From contig CM068827.1 in assembly GCA_028554795.2 (NCBI GenBank), forward strand, positions 71,893,809 to 71,957,808: 64,000 bases of DNA, in the 5' to 3' direction. A program made the position numbers and the translations under genes. The notes beneath the pieces are model-generated. The model was not told the origin of the DNA. It was given only the letters and a program-made list of their open reading frames with translations, and ran no database searches. Numbering within the stretch: position 1 is the first letter of the stretch; every line of letters begins with the position of its first letter. This document shows, piece after piece, positions 23,889 through 33,423 of this stretch. The stretch comes from Sinohyriopsis cumingii. Lineage: Eukaryota; Mollusca; Bivalvia; Unionida; Unionidae.

Positions 23889-23925
23889 GGCCCTTTTCAG
23901 GGCCACCCACATTTCTCGAAAAGAA
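23889..23925 (+). terminator. Histone-type 3' stem-loop plus U7-like downstream element (copy 4)
   Basis: GGCCCTTTTCAGGGCC (23889-23904), ACCCA (23905-23909), then 14 bases from stem end to AAAAGAA (23919-23925). It lies just after the coiled-coil gene, on its sense strand. The opposing zinc-knuckle gene instead has AATAAA (minus strand, 24068-24063). Confidence 0.85.
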
Positions 23926-24153
23926 ATACAATTTCAATTTGCCAATAACTCAAAAAAAAAACCACCCATTTTACCCTTATAGTACGTGTCTGTGTATGAG
24001 TGCGTGAGTGTAGCTTCTTATTTTAAAATCAAAACTCAAAGACACTTACCTTATATCATTCATTTATTCTTTTCTCCATTTTTTACAATCCAATTCACAA
24101 TTCTCAACACAACACTTTAATAAAAAGTTCATTAACCTCTTCTGTCTCCTTGT

Positions 24154-24622
24154 TTAGTCTCTCTGTTTTTTGAATTTCTTCACTGTCACACTCTTTTCCT
24201 CTTCTTCCTCCTCACTTTCTTCCCTTCTTCTTTTCTTCTCCTGTTTCTTTTTCTTCACCTGTCTGCTTTCTTCCTCTGAAGAATCCCTCTCTTCCTCTGA
24301 AGAACCCCTCTCTTCTTCTGAAGAATCCCTTTTCTTCTGACTCATCTTGTTTCTTTTTTGGGCAATCTGGAGACCAATGTCCTTTTTCTTTACAATAATA
24401 ACAGGTATCTTGACTTTTGTCTTTTTTAGCCCCTGTTTTTGTTCTTTTTTGACGGTCTGGACACTCTGAAGACCAATGCCCTTTCTTCTGACAGATATAG
24501 CAAGTATCTTGACTTTTATCTCGAAAGGAAGGAGAGTAGTCCGTAGGCTGGTCTGAAGAGAATTTTCTAATGACCCCTCGCAAAGCTCTGACGAAACGTT
24601 CCATCTGGTTAGTCTCTTCCAT
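24154..24622 (-). pseudogene. Two-zinc-knuckle (CCHC) protein, Polinton element 2, broken
   Basis: Homolog of 3044-3493. The start MEETNQMERF at 24622 follows a minus-strand TATATAAAAG (24685-24676). Two knuckles of the form C-x2-C-x4-H-x4-C (CYICQKKGHWSSEC, CYYCKEKGHWSPDC) are followed by a charged tail of Ser/Glu and Lys/Arg blocks, more expanded here than in element 1. It carries about one break, in the tail. The message probably ends at AATAAA (24068-24063). Likely nucleic-acid binding. Confidence 0.8.
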
Positions 24623-24756
24623 CGTTGTGCTCGGCTTGAGAGTGAAATGAATAGTGAAAGGACAAGACACACACCCTTTTATATACGCTGGTCTGCTATG
24701 ACTATAAAGTAGCTCATGGTGTTTGAACTTGAGTCATTTGACTTTTTGCTTTCAAG
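24623..24756. promoter_or_regulatory. Divergent promoter, zinc-knuckle / PolB (element 2)
   Basis: Minus-strand TATATAAAAG (24685-24676) and plus-strand TATAAAG (24703-24709), facing away from each other, each about 50 bp before a start codon. Same layout as 2910-3043. Confidence 0.75.
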
Positions 24757-27700
24757 ATGAAACGATCTAATTCATTTGAGAAGGAAGAAGAAGAAGAAAG
24801 TAAGAGGCAGAAACGTGATCTATCGCCTCGTACCAGAGCTGAAATCTTGGCACAAATTCATGCCAGTGATTTTGAAGAGGACATGAGTGAACCAGAATCC
24901 AAACCCTCTAAACCAAGTTCACCACCCTTAGTCAACCCTGAAAAGTACTATTCCATTCGAGAGACGGAAAAGCGCTCCTCTAGAAAATTTAGAACCACGG
25001 CTTACAAATACACGGTGAAGTTTAAAGATTTCAAGGCTGAAGTGCCGTTAGAGAAAGCAGAAGTGTTCATCACTGAGGTGTGGGATTCTTTGCTCACTGC
25101 ACTCAAGCAACAATGTCAACCCAAAGAAGACGATCGCTTGAGACTTTCCATACAACACGACGGCTTGAAATCCCCTGTTTGGATCGAGTTTAGCACCCCT
25201 GCAGAATTGACCGCTTCCAAAGTCATGGACAAGATTCAACACGTGCAACAATCTAATGACCAGTTTGACATCACGATGGAAAAGCCACATTGGACATGAC
25301 CCACGTCTCTCCTCCTCAAGGGACCGGACGCAAAAAGATGTTATTGGTGAACGACCTTCGCAGCATTAAGCGTAGCCTTGTCCAAATTCACAATCCTCAT
25401 GACCAGATGTGTTTAGCCCGTGCCATCGTGGTGGGACGAACCTATGCCAACAAGAACGACACGGTAGAATGGAAAAGAACCTGGAACACTATTCAACGTT
25501 CCTATCGAGCCAAACAACGAAACGAAGCAGAACTCCTGTTACGACAAGCTGGCCTGTCCAAAGACACACCCTGTGGCATTCCTGAGATGCAAAAATTGCA
25601 AGATGCCCTAGCTCCACGATACACCTTGAAAGTGTACCCTCAAGAAGTGCGCGGGTCTCTGTTGTTTCGAGGGCAAGATTTTAAGGACGGAAAATACATT
25701 CACGTTTATCATCACGATGACCATTTCGATACCATTACCAGTATCACCGGATTCCTGGGATACGGTTATTACTGTGAGAAATGTGACCATGGTTATAATA
25801 ATCGAGAGCAACACAAGCATTGTGGATCGAAATGCTCAGGATGTTTGGCCTCTTCACCCTGTCTGAGCGAAGAACCAGTACCTTGTTCAACTTGTCTGCG
25901 TACGTTTGTCAGCCCTACCTGTTACCAACAACATCTGAAAACGCAAGGTTCACAGAAGAAATGTGCTTGTCAACTCCTGAGATAGTGCCCTACGTGTGAA
26001 CAAGTCATACGTACCAATAATACCAAGGCACACGTATGTTCAGGAAAGAAAAAATGTCACATTTGTCACCACATCGTGGACTTGAAACACCAATGTTACG
26101 TGCAAAAATACCAACCCCCACCAGAGAAAGAGGACGGTCACAAGAAGAAAGGCAATTTCATCTTTTTCGATTTCGAATGCATGCAAGAGACTGGCATTCA
26201 CATTCCTAATTTCTGCGTGGCTCATCGAGCGTGCGAGAAGTGCATTCAAGAACCTATCTTCAGTCATTGCCCTCACTGCAGCAAGATTCCTGGAGGGCGT
26301 GAAAAAATCTTTCGGGGACCAAAGACGCTAGACGATTTTGCCCAATGGGTCTTAGACCCCATCGACAAGACGTGGAACCAAGAGGACATCGAACTTTACG
26401 GAGATTGTCATCGTCATGCCACGGTGATGGCTCACAATTTCTCCGGATACGATGGACAGTTTCTTTTGAGGTACTATACGGAACAAGGCACCGAACGTCC
26501 TAAAGTCACTTTGAACGGAGCCAAAATCATTTTCATGCAAGTGGGACAAGTACAGTTTAAAGATTCGATGAGTTACTTGGCCATGCCTTTGAGTCGAATG
26601 CCTAAAACGTTTGGAATGACAGAAATGGCTAAAGGGTACTTTCCACACTTTTTCAATACGGAAGCCAATCAACACGCCGTTCTACCCCATTTACCTGAGG
26701 CTCACTATTACGACCCCGACAACATGCGTACCGAACAACGAGAAGCTTTCTACGCTTGGTACCAGGCTCACGCCTCGGACCCTTTCGACTTTCAGGAAGA
26801 AATGCTAAAGTATTGTCGTTCCGACGTGGACATTTTACGGCGTTGCTGTGGAAAATTTCGAGAACTGTTCATGGAACACGGAGGGGTCGATCCTTTGAAA
26901 GAAGCTTGCACCATTGCCAAAGCGTGTTCCTTAGTGTATCGACAACGATTCATGCCTGAAAACACCGTGGCTGTCATCAGTCCTCAAACGACCCACTATG
27001 TCAAACGTCAATACTCGGTCAAAGCCCTACGTTGGTTACATTACTTGTGCGACAAGGAAGACAAGTGGATTCAGCATGCCCGCAACGGAGGGGGCGAAAA
27101 GACCATCGGAACGTATTCGGTCGATGGCTGGGACTTAGAAAACCCCAAGATCGTGTACGAGTTTAACGGTTGCTTATTTCACGGATGTCCCGTCTGTTAC
27201 CCTGACCGTGGCACTAAAAATCAGTTTTTGCAACGAACCATGGAAGACTTGTACCAGGACACTTGTCAGCGACGCCTAAAGTTAGAACAGCAAGGATACC
27301 AAGTGGTGGAAATGTGGGAACACGAGTACGATCACCGTATGAAAACCGATCCCGAGTTTAAACGCCTCGTGGAAAGTTACCAGTTCATGGATCCGCTGAA
27401 CCCGAGGGATAGTTTGTACGGAGGAAGGACCAATGCCACCTGTTTGCTGTACCAAGCCGACGAAGAGAAAGAAGAAGAAATCAGATACTTGGACGTGTGT
27501 TCGCTGTATTCCTACGTGTGCAAATATTGTCGCTTTCCTGTAGGGCACCCGCAATTGCTGACGGAACACATCGACCTGGTCAACATTCGACAATACGAAG
27601 GCTTGATCAAGTGTAAAGTTTTACCTCCCACGAACCTATACCATCCCGTCTTACCTCACCATTGTCAAGGCAAACTGATGTTTCCCTTGTGCCGTACTTG

Positions 27701-28808
27701 TGCCGAAACGTGCAACCAAGACCAACCTTGCCATCACAGCCAGGAAGAACGGGCCTTGACGGGAACCTGGGTCAGCGTAGAATTGTTCAAAGCTCTGGAC
27801 ATGGGATACCAACTGTTAGAAGTGTACGAAATTTGCCACTTTCCCAAGACACAACAATACCACAAGGGTGACCCCACGCAGAAAGGCATTTTCGCAGACT
27901 ACGTGGATGCCTTTTTGAAACTGAAGCAAGAAGCCAGCGGCTATCCTTCCTGGTGTCACACTCCCGAAGACCAAATAAAATTCAAAGAGAAATACTACGA
28001 ACAAGAAGGCATCACTTTAGACCACATCGAGAAAAACGAAGGCAAGCGATCGTTTGCCAAAGTGATGTTAAATTGCTTGTGGGGTAAAATGGCACAACGA
28101 CCGTGTTTACCCAAGACGGAATATTTGACAGAACCTTCCCGCTACTTCCAGATGATTCACGACAAAACCAAATACATGAAACACGTGGACGTCGTTCGAG
28201 AGAATTTGATCTTGGTCAATTACGAAGAAGATCTGGACTTTGTACAAGACGACCCTTTTGGAAATGTCATCATTGCGGCTTACGTGACAGCCCATGCTCG
28301 CTTAAAATTGTACGAAGCTTTAGAACTGTTAGAAGAACGCGTCCTGTACTTTGACACGGACAGTTGCATTTACATCCATCACCCGATTCAACATCACCCT
28401 AGCATCGAAGGAGACCGTTTAGGAGCCTGGACAGACGAGCATCCCGACGACAAGATTCTAAGTTTCGTCAGTGGCGGTCCCAAAAATTACGGCTACGAAT
28501 ACCGGGACAAACAAGGAGAAGTGCACACGACGTGCAAAGTGAAAGGATTGACTCTGAATTATCGTACCAGTCGAGTGGTCATCTTTGGGGTATTGAAAGA
28601 AGCCTTGCAATTGGGAGAGGATGGAAACTTTAAAGTGACCACCTATCAACCGAACAAGATTGTACGTTTACCCACTCACCACATCGTCAGTCGACCCTTG
28701 GAAAAAGTCTATCAAATTGTATACCAGAAGCGAGTGCGACTTCCCAATCACTTCACCTTACCGTACGGTCACGTCGGTATTGGTCTGTATATAAAAAAGG
28801 AACCCTAG
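24757..28808 (+). pseudogene. polB: Protein-primed DNA polymerase B, Polinton element 2, broken
   Basis: About 1,350 codons, usual for Polinton PolB. In order: a basic amino-terminal region (MKRSNSFEKE), a poorly characterised region to about 25600, a cysteine-rich zinc-binding-like region at 25770-25980 (CEKC, CGSKCSGC, CSTC), and 3'-5' exonuclease motifs FFDFEC (about 26163), NFSGYD (about 26436) and YCRSDVD (about 26811). The polymerase motifs follow: SLY near 27500, KVMLNCLWGK near 28060 and YFDTDS near 28348. It replicates the element using a protein primer, by family knowledge. Broken about twice. PolB of element 1 is closely similar. Confidence 0.95.
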
Positions 28809-28853
28809 ACAAGATCGATAGTTCATTGGGACTACCAAGACCGAGCGAACAAG

Positions 28854-29237
28854 ATGAATACTTTGAAAGAGACATCGTTCCAGTTTGGGGATTGTAAAAA
28901 AGTTGTATCTTCCTCTAGTGTGACTAATATTGGATGGATAAGACCCAGACATTGCGACGGAAAATGTCCGGAAGGAAACTGCGATTGTCCATGTGGTTAC
29001 CATTGTAATTGCGTAACGGAGTTTGCAGACGAGTGCGATTGTGAGCCTTGCGATGGATACGATGCTGTACCTTGTGACCTGAGCGATGCCGTAAAGCATC
29101 ATGGGAACTTTAGTGCCCCTACCCCTATCATGGAAAGTGATGCTGTGCTTGTCAAACCTGTGGGATGCGAAAGCGATGCTGCTCGTCCTCTTGGACATTT
29201 TACTGGGTTTCGTTTTAAAGGGGAATGTTCACCTTAA
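28854..29237 (+). CDS. Cysteine-rich small protein of unknown function
   Basis: 127 residues, preceded by TATATAAA at 28788-28795. Residues 33-66 are packed with Cys (CDGKCPEGNCDCPCGYHCNC, then CDCEPC), a pattern suited to metal binding or disulphide knots. The second half is Ser/Asp-rich with a repeated SDA motif. No signal peptide and no match to a family I recognise. It starts the accessory block between PolB and the ATPase, directly ahead of the BIR gene. Confidence 0.6.
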   Translation: MNTLKETSFQFGDCKKVVSSSSVTNIGWIRPRHCDGKCPEGNCDCPCGYHCNCVTEFADECDCEPCDGYDAVPCDLSDAVKHHGNFSAPTPIMESDAVLVKPVGCESDAARPLGHFTGFRFKGECSP

Positions 29238-29315
29238 CGTCTACCCCCCTACGGATGCCATCCAGCCCTGAGCAAACTCCTGTTCCTGTCACCCAACCCT
29301 CATCGAAACGAACCT

Positions 29316-29597
29316 GTGAAAGACGAATATTCGTTTCCTGTGCGTTTGTCGGAATACTGCGACTTTGAAAATCGTCTTCAATCGTTCAAAGGAAAATGGC
29401 CTAAGTATCTGGGAGGACCGACCCCCGAAGAATTAGCCAGAGCCGGATTTTTCTACTTGGGCGAAGGAGATAAAGTCAAGTGCTTCAGTTGCGGTGTGTC
29501 ACTTCACCACTGGGAACCGCAAGATTCGGCCTACGTAGAACATGCTCGATGGTCACCGAATTGTCATTACTTACCCTTAGTGGGACCGAGACATTGA
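29316..29597 (+). CDS. BIR-domain (inhibitor-of-apoptosis-like) protein
   Basis: A single BIR domain fills the protein. A conserved Arg-Leu-x-Ser-Phe start (NRLQSFKGKWP) leads to LARAGFFYLGEGDKVKCFSC, WEPQD and EHARWSPNCHYL. The zinc ligands are spaced C-x2-C-x16-H-x6-C, exactly the BIR signature. BIR proteins bind caspases or IAP antagonists and are used by baculoviruses to block cell death. No RING finger follows. The true start is uncertain because no in-frame ATG lies near; the coordinate given is a GTG. In an element of this kind it is probably a captured host-type gene that would protect the replicating cell (inference). Confidence 0.85.
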   Translation: MKDEYSFPVRLSEYCDFENRLQSFKGKWPKYLGGPTPEELARAGFFYLGEGDKVKCFSCGVSLHHWEPQDSAYVEHARWSPNCHYLPLVGPRH

Positions 29598-29625
29598 AGT
29601 AACTTCTTACCATAATAATCTGTTC

Positions 29626-30081
29626 ATGGATACTTTACAAGAGAACATTCGTGCTTTGCCTGTGGAGTTGAGAGAACGCATTTATCGAGAACTGGTTAAA
29701 ATACAAGTGAAACGTAAAGAACAATTGCATCCGTTACGTCACCGGTGTTTGAACCACTGGTACCTGAAGGCTATACAAGGATTGATTCAATTGAAAGTGT
29801 TCCATCGGACAGACATTGATCAACGATCCTCTAGTTTTAAAAAGGATTGGTTTGGTATGGACGATTGTAGTTACATCATTGTAAACGTACTGCATCGAAT
29901 TCCAGAGGAAGAGTTAACGAATTACCAACATCTTGAACACAATGTCAACTTGGTGAAAGAGGAAACTTCTGAACGAATTGTAATGTGTAGATTAGTGACT
30001 CAACGATTTAAATTCGACACTGAAGTAAAACCATGTTTGTGCAAAGAGTACATTTCTTGTGTCAGACCAAAGAGGATTTAG
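29626..30081 (+). CDS. F-box-like accessory protein, tandem copy 1
   Basis: 151 residues beginning MDTLQENIRALPVELRERIY. The segment LPVELRERIYRELVKI resembles the first helices of an F-box (Leu-Pro-x-Glu-Leu...Ile). The rest is a conserved but unrecognised domain (NHWYLKAIQGLI, HRIPEEELTNYQHLEHN, FKFDTEVKPCLCKEY). It heads a tandem family with 30094 and 30329. If the F-box reading is right, it would link target proteins to the host SCF ubiquitin ligase; this is inference from a short motif. Confidence 0.65.
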   Translation: MDTLQENIRALPVELRERIYRELVKIQVKRKEQLHPLRHRCLNHWYLKAIQGLIQLKVFHRTDIDQRSSSFKKDWFGMDDCSYIIVNVLHRIPEEELTNYQHLEHNVNLVKEETSERIVMCRLVTQRFKFDTEVKPCLCKEYISCVRPKRI

Positions 30082-30093
30082 TATGACCTATTC

Positions 30094-30366
30094 ATGGATA
30101 CTTTGCTAGAGAACATTCGTGCTTTGCCTGTGGAGTTGAGAGAACGCATTTACCGAGAACTGATCAAAATACAAGTGAAACGCAAACTCAAAGTGATTCG
30201 TCCGTTTTTAAATTATGCTATGTTCCAAAGTACAAGAAGACTGATTATGAGTGGATATTACATTAGGCACAAAGTTAAACGAGGCTATTGGCCACGACCC
30301 AGCGATTCCAAAAACAGTGCATATACTTATGGATACTTTACAAGAGAACATTTTGGGCTTGCCTGA
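30094..30366 (+). CDS. F-box-like accessory protein, tandem copy 2 (short)
   Basis: 90 residues. The first 30 are nearly identical to copy 1 (MDTLLENIRALPVELRERIY), including the upstream CTATTCATGG-type context. The remainder diverges and is shorter (LNYAMFQSTRRLIMSGYY). It overlaps the start of copy 3. It may be a shortened family member or a decaying copy; I cannot tell from sequence alone. Confidence 0.5.
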   Translation: MDTLLENIRALPVELRERIYRELIKIQVKRKLKVIRPFLNYAMFQSTRRLIMSGYYIRHKVKRGYWPRPSDSKNSAYTYGYFTREHFGLA

Positions 30367-30853
30367 GGAGTTGAGAGAAAGGATTTATCGAGAGTTGGTG
30401 AAAATACAAGTGAAACGTAAAGAACAATTGCATCCGTTACGTCACCAGATCTTTAACCACTGGTACCTGAATGGCATAAGAGGACTGATTCGTCAGAAAT
30501 TTTTTCACTGGTCAGACCTTGTTGAATACTTTCAGTATATGAATGATGATGGGCTAGACGTTCGTAATTTTGGTTACTTGGAGATTCACTTACTGCAACG
30601 TATTGAGGAAGACGAGTTAAAGGATTACCAACATTTGTTACATGGAATCTGCTTAGAAAAAGACGAAACATCTAGACAAACTCTGACGTTTCAGTTACAG
30701 TATGTAACATTTAAATTCCCTACTGGAGAACGAACGTGTTTGGTTAGAAATTACCTTTATTGCTTCCGAAACAAAGACACTATAAAATCAAGTTGCCATG
30801 CCACGGATTATGTCACATATCATTCAACAGATTCCGTGGAAGGAACTCAATGA
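30329..30853 (+). CDS. F-box-like accessory protein, tandem copy 3
   Basis: 174 residues from MDTLQENILGLPEELRERIY. It keeps the F-box-like start and aligns with copy 1 throughout (NHWYLNGIRGLIRQKFFHW, LLQRIEEDELKDYQHLLHG, VTFKFPTGERTCLVRNYL). It has an added basic/Ser/Thr tail. The start overlaps the end of copy 2. The family seems to have grown by tandem duplication, as host-interaction genes of large DNA viruses often do. Confidence 0.62.
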   Translation: MDTLQENILGLPEELRERIYRELVKIQVKRKEQLHPLRHQIFNHWYLNGIRGLIRQKFFHWSDLVEYFQYMNDDGLDVRNFGYLEIHLLQRIEEDELKDYQHLLHGICLEKDETSRQTLTFQLQYVTFKFPTGERTCLVRNYLYCFRNKDTIKSSCHATDYVTYHSTDSVEGTQ

Positions 30854-31022
30854 CCATATTCAAACCGTGGATCATTACCATCAATTATTACAAGAACTGT
30901 ATCCGTTCAATTTGGGACGACAAGTGGTGTGTGTCTTAGTGACTTGTTTTTTGGGATTTCGTTTACCAACCGATTCTTTGTGGACTCTTTACGATCAGTA
31001 CTTACCACCTCAATGGCCTTAA
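30798..31022 (+). CDS. Small diverged relative of the tandem family
   Basis: 74 residues (MPRIMSHIIQQIPWKELNDH). The order Ile-Pro-x-x-Glu-Leu, then LVTCFLGFRLPTDSL and YDQYLPP, resembles the second half of the F-box-like copies, without the F-box-like start. A TATAAAA-like box lies just upstream (30781). It overlaps both neighbours in other frames. Moderate to low confidence. Confidence 0.42.
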   Translation: MPRIMSHIIQQIPWKELNDHIQTVDHYHQLLQELYPFNLGRQVVCVLVTCFLGFRLPTDSLWTLYDQYLPPQWP

Positions 31023-31336
31023 ATGGTCACGAAAAACTCCTTTTGCTCAAAGCCTTGCGGTTTCATCTGGATACTTCTCGACCTCAACAGGAAAAAAAGA
31101 TTCGTCAACTTTTAGCGACCCAAGACGTGTATGACGATGTGTGTGTAGCTTGTGACTTACATCCCCACTGGACAGATGTCCGTGCCTGGAAAGAATGGGG
31201 TTTTGAGGCTTGGACCCAAGAAGTGGCCCAGTATGCACGAGAGTTGTTCAAGGAAAAAAGTTACTTTTCAACCCGTGTTAGTGACGGTGCCAGAAGAACC
31301 CGTCACCCAGGACAGGACTGTCGTGGACAGGCCTGA
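31013..31336 (+). CDS. Unknown accessory protein
   Basis: 107 residues from the ATG at 31013 (MALNGHEKLLLLKALRFHLD). Predicted mainly helical, with VCVACDLHPHWTDVRAWKEW giving a Cys/His pair. It overlaps the reading frame of the next entry for about half its length. No family recognised. It lies at the end of the accessory block. Confidence 0.45.
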   Translation: MALNGHEKLLLLKALRFHLDTSRPQQEKKIRQLLATQDVYDDVCVACDLHPHWTDVRAWKEWGFEAWTQEVAQYARELFKEKSYFSTRVSDGARRTRHPGQDCRGQA

Positions 31337-31526
31337 AAGACCCTTTCGGGAGGACACTTGTGTGACCTTACCCCCTACTATAGAACTGGTCAGAACATTA
31401 CCCAAAACATGTGGTTGTTGTACAGACACTTGTGTTTATTCCACGTTCATAGTTATCATGTGCCTTTTATCCTTGTACTTAAGCCTTTGGCTTTTATGTA
31501 TTTTTGTCTTTCGTATTCATGTTTGA
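31176..31526 (+). CDS. Putative C-terminally membrane-anchored protein
   Basis: About 116 residues from the in-frame ATG at 31176. A Pro/Thr/Val-rich middle (VTVPEEPVTQD) and a short Cys cluster (CGCCTDTC) precede one strong hydrophobic segment at the very end (TFIVIMCLLSLYLSLWLL), a tail-anchor-like arrangement. AATAAA follows at 31538-31543, so transcription of this block probably ends here, just before the TATA box of the ATPase gene. The first part overlaps the previous frame, so the true start may be later. Confidence 0.45.
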   Translation: MSVPGKNGVLRLGPKKWPSMHESCSRKKVTFQPVLVTVPEEPVTQDRTVVDRPERPFREDTCVTLPPTIELVRTLPKTCGCCTDTCVYSTFIVIMCLLSLYLSLWLLCIFVFRIHV

Positions 31527-31613
31527 AAAAAACATTCAATAAACGTGTTCTGAAAAAGTATATAAACTCTTGTCTTGTTTGTTTTTCGTGTCACAAGTGA
31601 CATTTCTCACACC

Positions 31614-32357
31614 ATGGCTACCTCTACTGTCTCTGCTCCCTCTTCCTCTACTGTCAAAGTCATCGACGAACACTTAGATCGTGCCAGTTGGGAGGCTTTG
31701 TATCTTCGCCATCCCTTTAACATGCTCATTGCTGGACCTAGCGGTTCAGGCAAAACCGAATTCGTCAAACGTTTGATCGAACATAAACATCATTTGATCG
31801 ATCGACCCCCTCAACGGATCGTGTGGTGTTACAAAGAGTGGCAATCGGCGTACAGCCTCTTGCGAGAAAGTCAAGGCGATTCCATCGTGTTTGTGGAAGG
31901 CATTCCTAAAGAAGACGACGGCATCGTCTCTGACTCCCGTCTAACCCATTTGGTCATTTTCGACGACATGTTAGGAGAAGACGAAGAAGAAATTAAACTG
32001 TGGTTCACGCGCAAAGGGCATCACCGTAATGCCAGTGTCGTTTACATCACCCAAAATTTGTTTCAACAAAGTAAAGCCCATCGCACCATCAGTCTCAATG
32101 CGCATTACGTGGTCTTGTTTAAAAGCCCTCGAGATAAATCGCAAGTGCAAGTCTTAGCCAAACAGTTAGGAACGCCTTGGTTGACTCAGGCGTACGACGA
32201 TGCCACTCAAGCGCCACACGCCTATTTACTCGTCGATTTGAAACCTACGACCCCCGAGGATTTGCGATTTCGTACCCACTTGTTTCACCACTGGTGCCAA
32301 GACGGAGGGCCTGTCCTGTACACGTCTCCGTCCTCGACTTCATTTCACTCCCCATGA
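31614..32357 (+). CDS. Packaging ATPase (A32/FtsK-HerA type)
   Basis: 247 residues from the ATG at 31614, preceded by TATATAAA at 31559-31566. Walker A is GPSGSGKT at residues 41-48. Walker B is LVIFDD at 113-118. A polar sensor-like YITQN follows. This is the Polinton DNA-packaging ATPase related to poxvirus A32 and drives genome entry into the capsid. The length is normal. The frame is open. Confidence 0.93.
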   Translation: MATSTVSAPSSSTVKVIDEHLDRASWEALYLRHPFNMLIAGPSGSGKTEFVKRLIEHKHHLIDRPPQRIVWCYKEWQSAYSLLRESQGDSIVFVEGIPKEDDGIVSDSRLTHLVIFDDMLGEDEEEIKLWFTRKGHHRNASVVYITQNLFQQSKAHRTISLNAHYVVLFKSPRDKSQVQVLAKQLGTPWLTQAYDDATQAPHAYLLVDLKPTTPEDLRFRTHLFHHWCQDGGPVLYTSPSSTSFHSP

Positions 32358-32411
32358 AAAAAATCTATAAAAACCTCAGACCCTTTTTCGTCTGTCTCAC
32401 ACAGTTTGAAT

Positions 32412-33365
32412 ATGACGTCCCTTCAGTCGCATCTTCCCGTCAAATTGATTCGTGCCTTGTATGGCATCAGTCGAGAAAAAGATCCACAAACACGTGCTCG
32501 TGTCTTAGAAGCTAGTCTCAAAGAAGTCTTACGATGGTTCACGGTGACGGCACGTCAAATACTCCAAGGAATCATTCAGATTCCTCATCAAACCAAACGC
32601 TTTTTCGATCGAAACAAAGTCGCTTTGGTCCAACTGGCCGATCCCCGCATCGACACTCAAACCAAAAAACAAATCATTTTGAAACCTGGAGGGAGCGGTA
32701 CTTTAGGAGGGGTCATCATTCGCTCACTCTTAAGATGGGATCCTAATGCCCCCAAAGTTATCCCCAAGACAAAAGTCCAACGAAGCCCCAAGAAGAAAAA
32801 GAAAAAGACCAGGTCCCCAAGAAGAATAACTTCTCCAGTGGCAGGACCCTCCTCTTACCAGACACCACCCCGGAAAAAGAAAAGAAGCCCCCAGAAAAAG
32901 AAACAGAGAAAAAGTCCCCAGAAAAAGAAAAGTCCACAGAAGAAAACTAGTCGCAAGAGAGGCACTTCGGCCAGGACACAACCTTACACTCGCAAACCAC
33001 GACCTGCCACAGCGGTGACTGCGTCTCCGGCAGCCTCACGTTTATCCACTTCTCCGTTGATGTCACCAGGAACTGAAGAGTACTTGGAGACGTTGATCAC
33101 ACCAAGAACTTCTCCGTTGATGACCCCCAAAAGAACTTCCCCAGTGGCAGGACCCTCCAATTTAGTGGCAGTGGCTGCTGCTCACAAAGTACCTTCTCCC
33201 AAAATCAAAGTCCATGAAAGATCGGGCATGTTACAAAGTTTACTGGATTTGTCCAAGCAAGAACTGGCTCGATTTAGTCCGTTACGTACCCCTGCACGAC
33301 GTGTCATGCCTGTCCTCAAACTAATACGCCGTAAAGACAATCAGTGGCGACGCGTTCCAGTATAA
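32412..33365 (+). CDS. Basic core-like virion protein
   Basis: 317 residues from the ATG at 32412, preceded by TATAAAAA (32366-32373). The amino-terminal 110 residues form a conserved helical domain (LIRALYGISREKDPQTR, GGTLGGVIIRSLL-like end). A very basic Lys/Arg/Ser/Pro region of about 90 residues with repeated SPQKKK motifs follows, then a Ser/Thr/Pro tail with repeated SPVAGPS and TSPLM motifs. The composition suggests DNA condensation in the particle, as with adenovirus core proteins; that role is inferred. It sits between the ATPase and the small basic gene at 33424. Confidence 0.65.
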   Translation: MTSLQSHLPVKLIRALYGISREKDPQTRARVLEASLKEVLRWFTVTARQILQGIIQIPHQTKRFFDRNKVALVQLADPRIDTQTKKQIILKPGGSGTLGGVIIRSLLRWDPNAPKVIPKTKVQRSPKKKKKKTRSPRRITSPVAGPSSYQTPPRKKKRSPQKKKQRKSPQKKKSPQKKTSRKRGTSARTQPYTRKPRPATAVTASPAASRLSTSPLMSPGTEEYLETLITPRTSPLMTPKRTSPVAGPSNLVAVAAAHKVPSPKIKVHERSGMLQSLLDLSKQELARFSPLRTPARRVMPVLKLIRRKDNQWRRVPV

Positions 33366-33423
33366 AAAAGGCCTGTGACCGAGTAGAGTATCAGTGTTTT
33401 TTGGTGCTCCTAAAGACTCAAAG

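Noticed and set aside
26352-28649. Minus-strand open frames opposite PolB
   Set aside because: Shadows of the polymerase coding strand; no domain and no TATA or 3' signal of their own.
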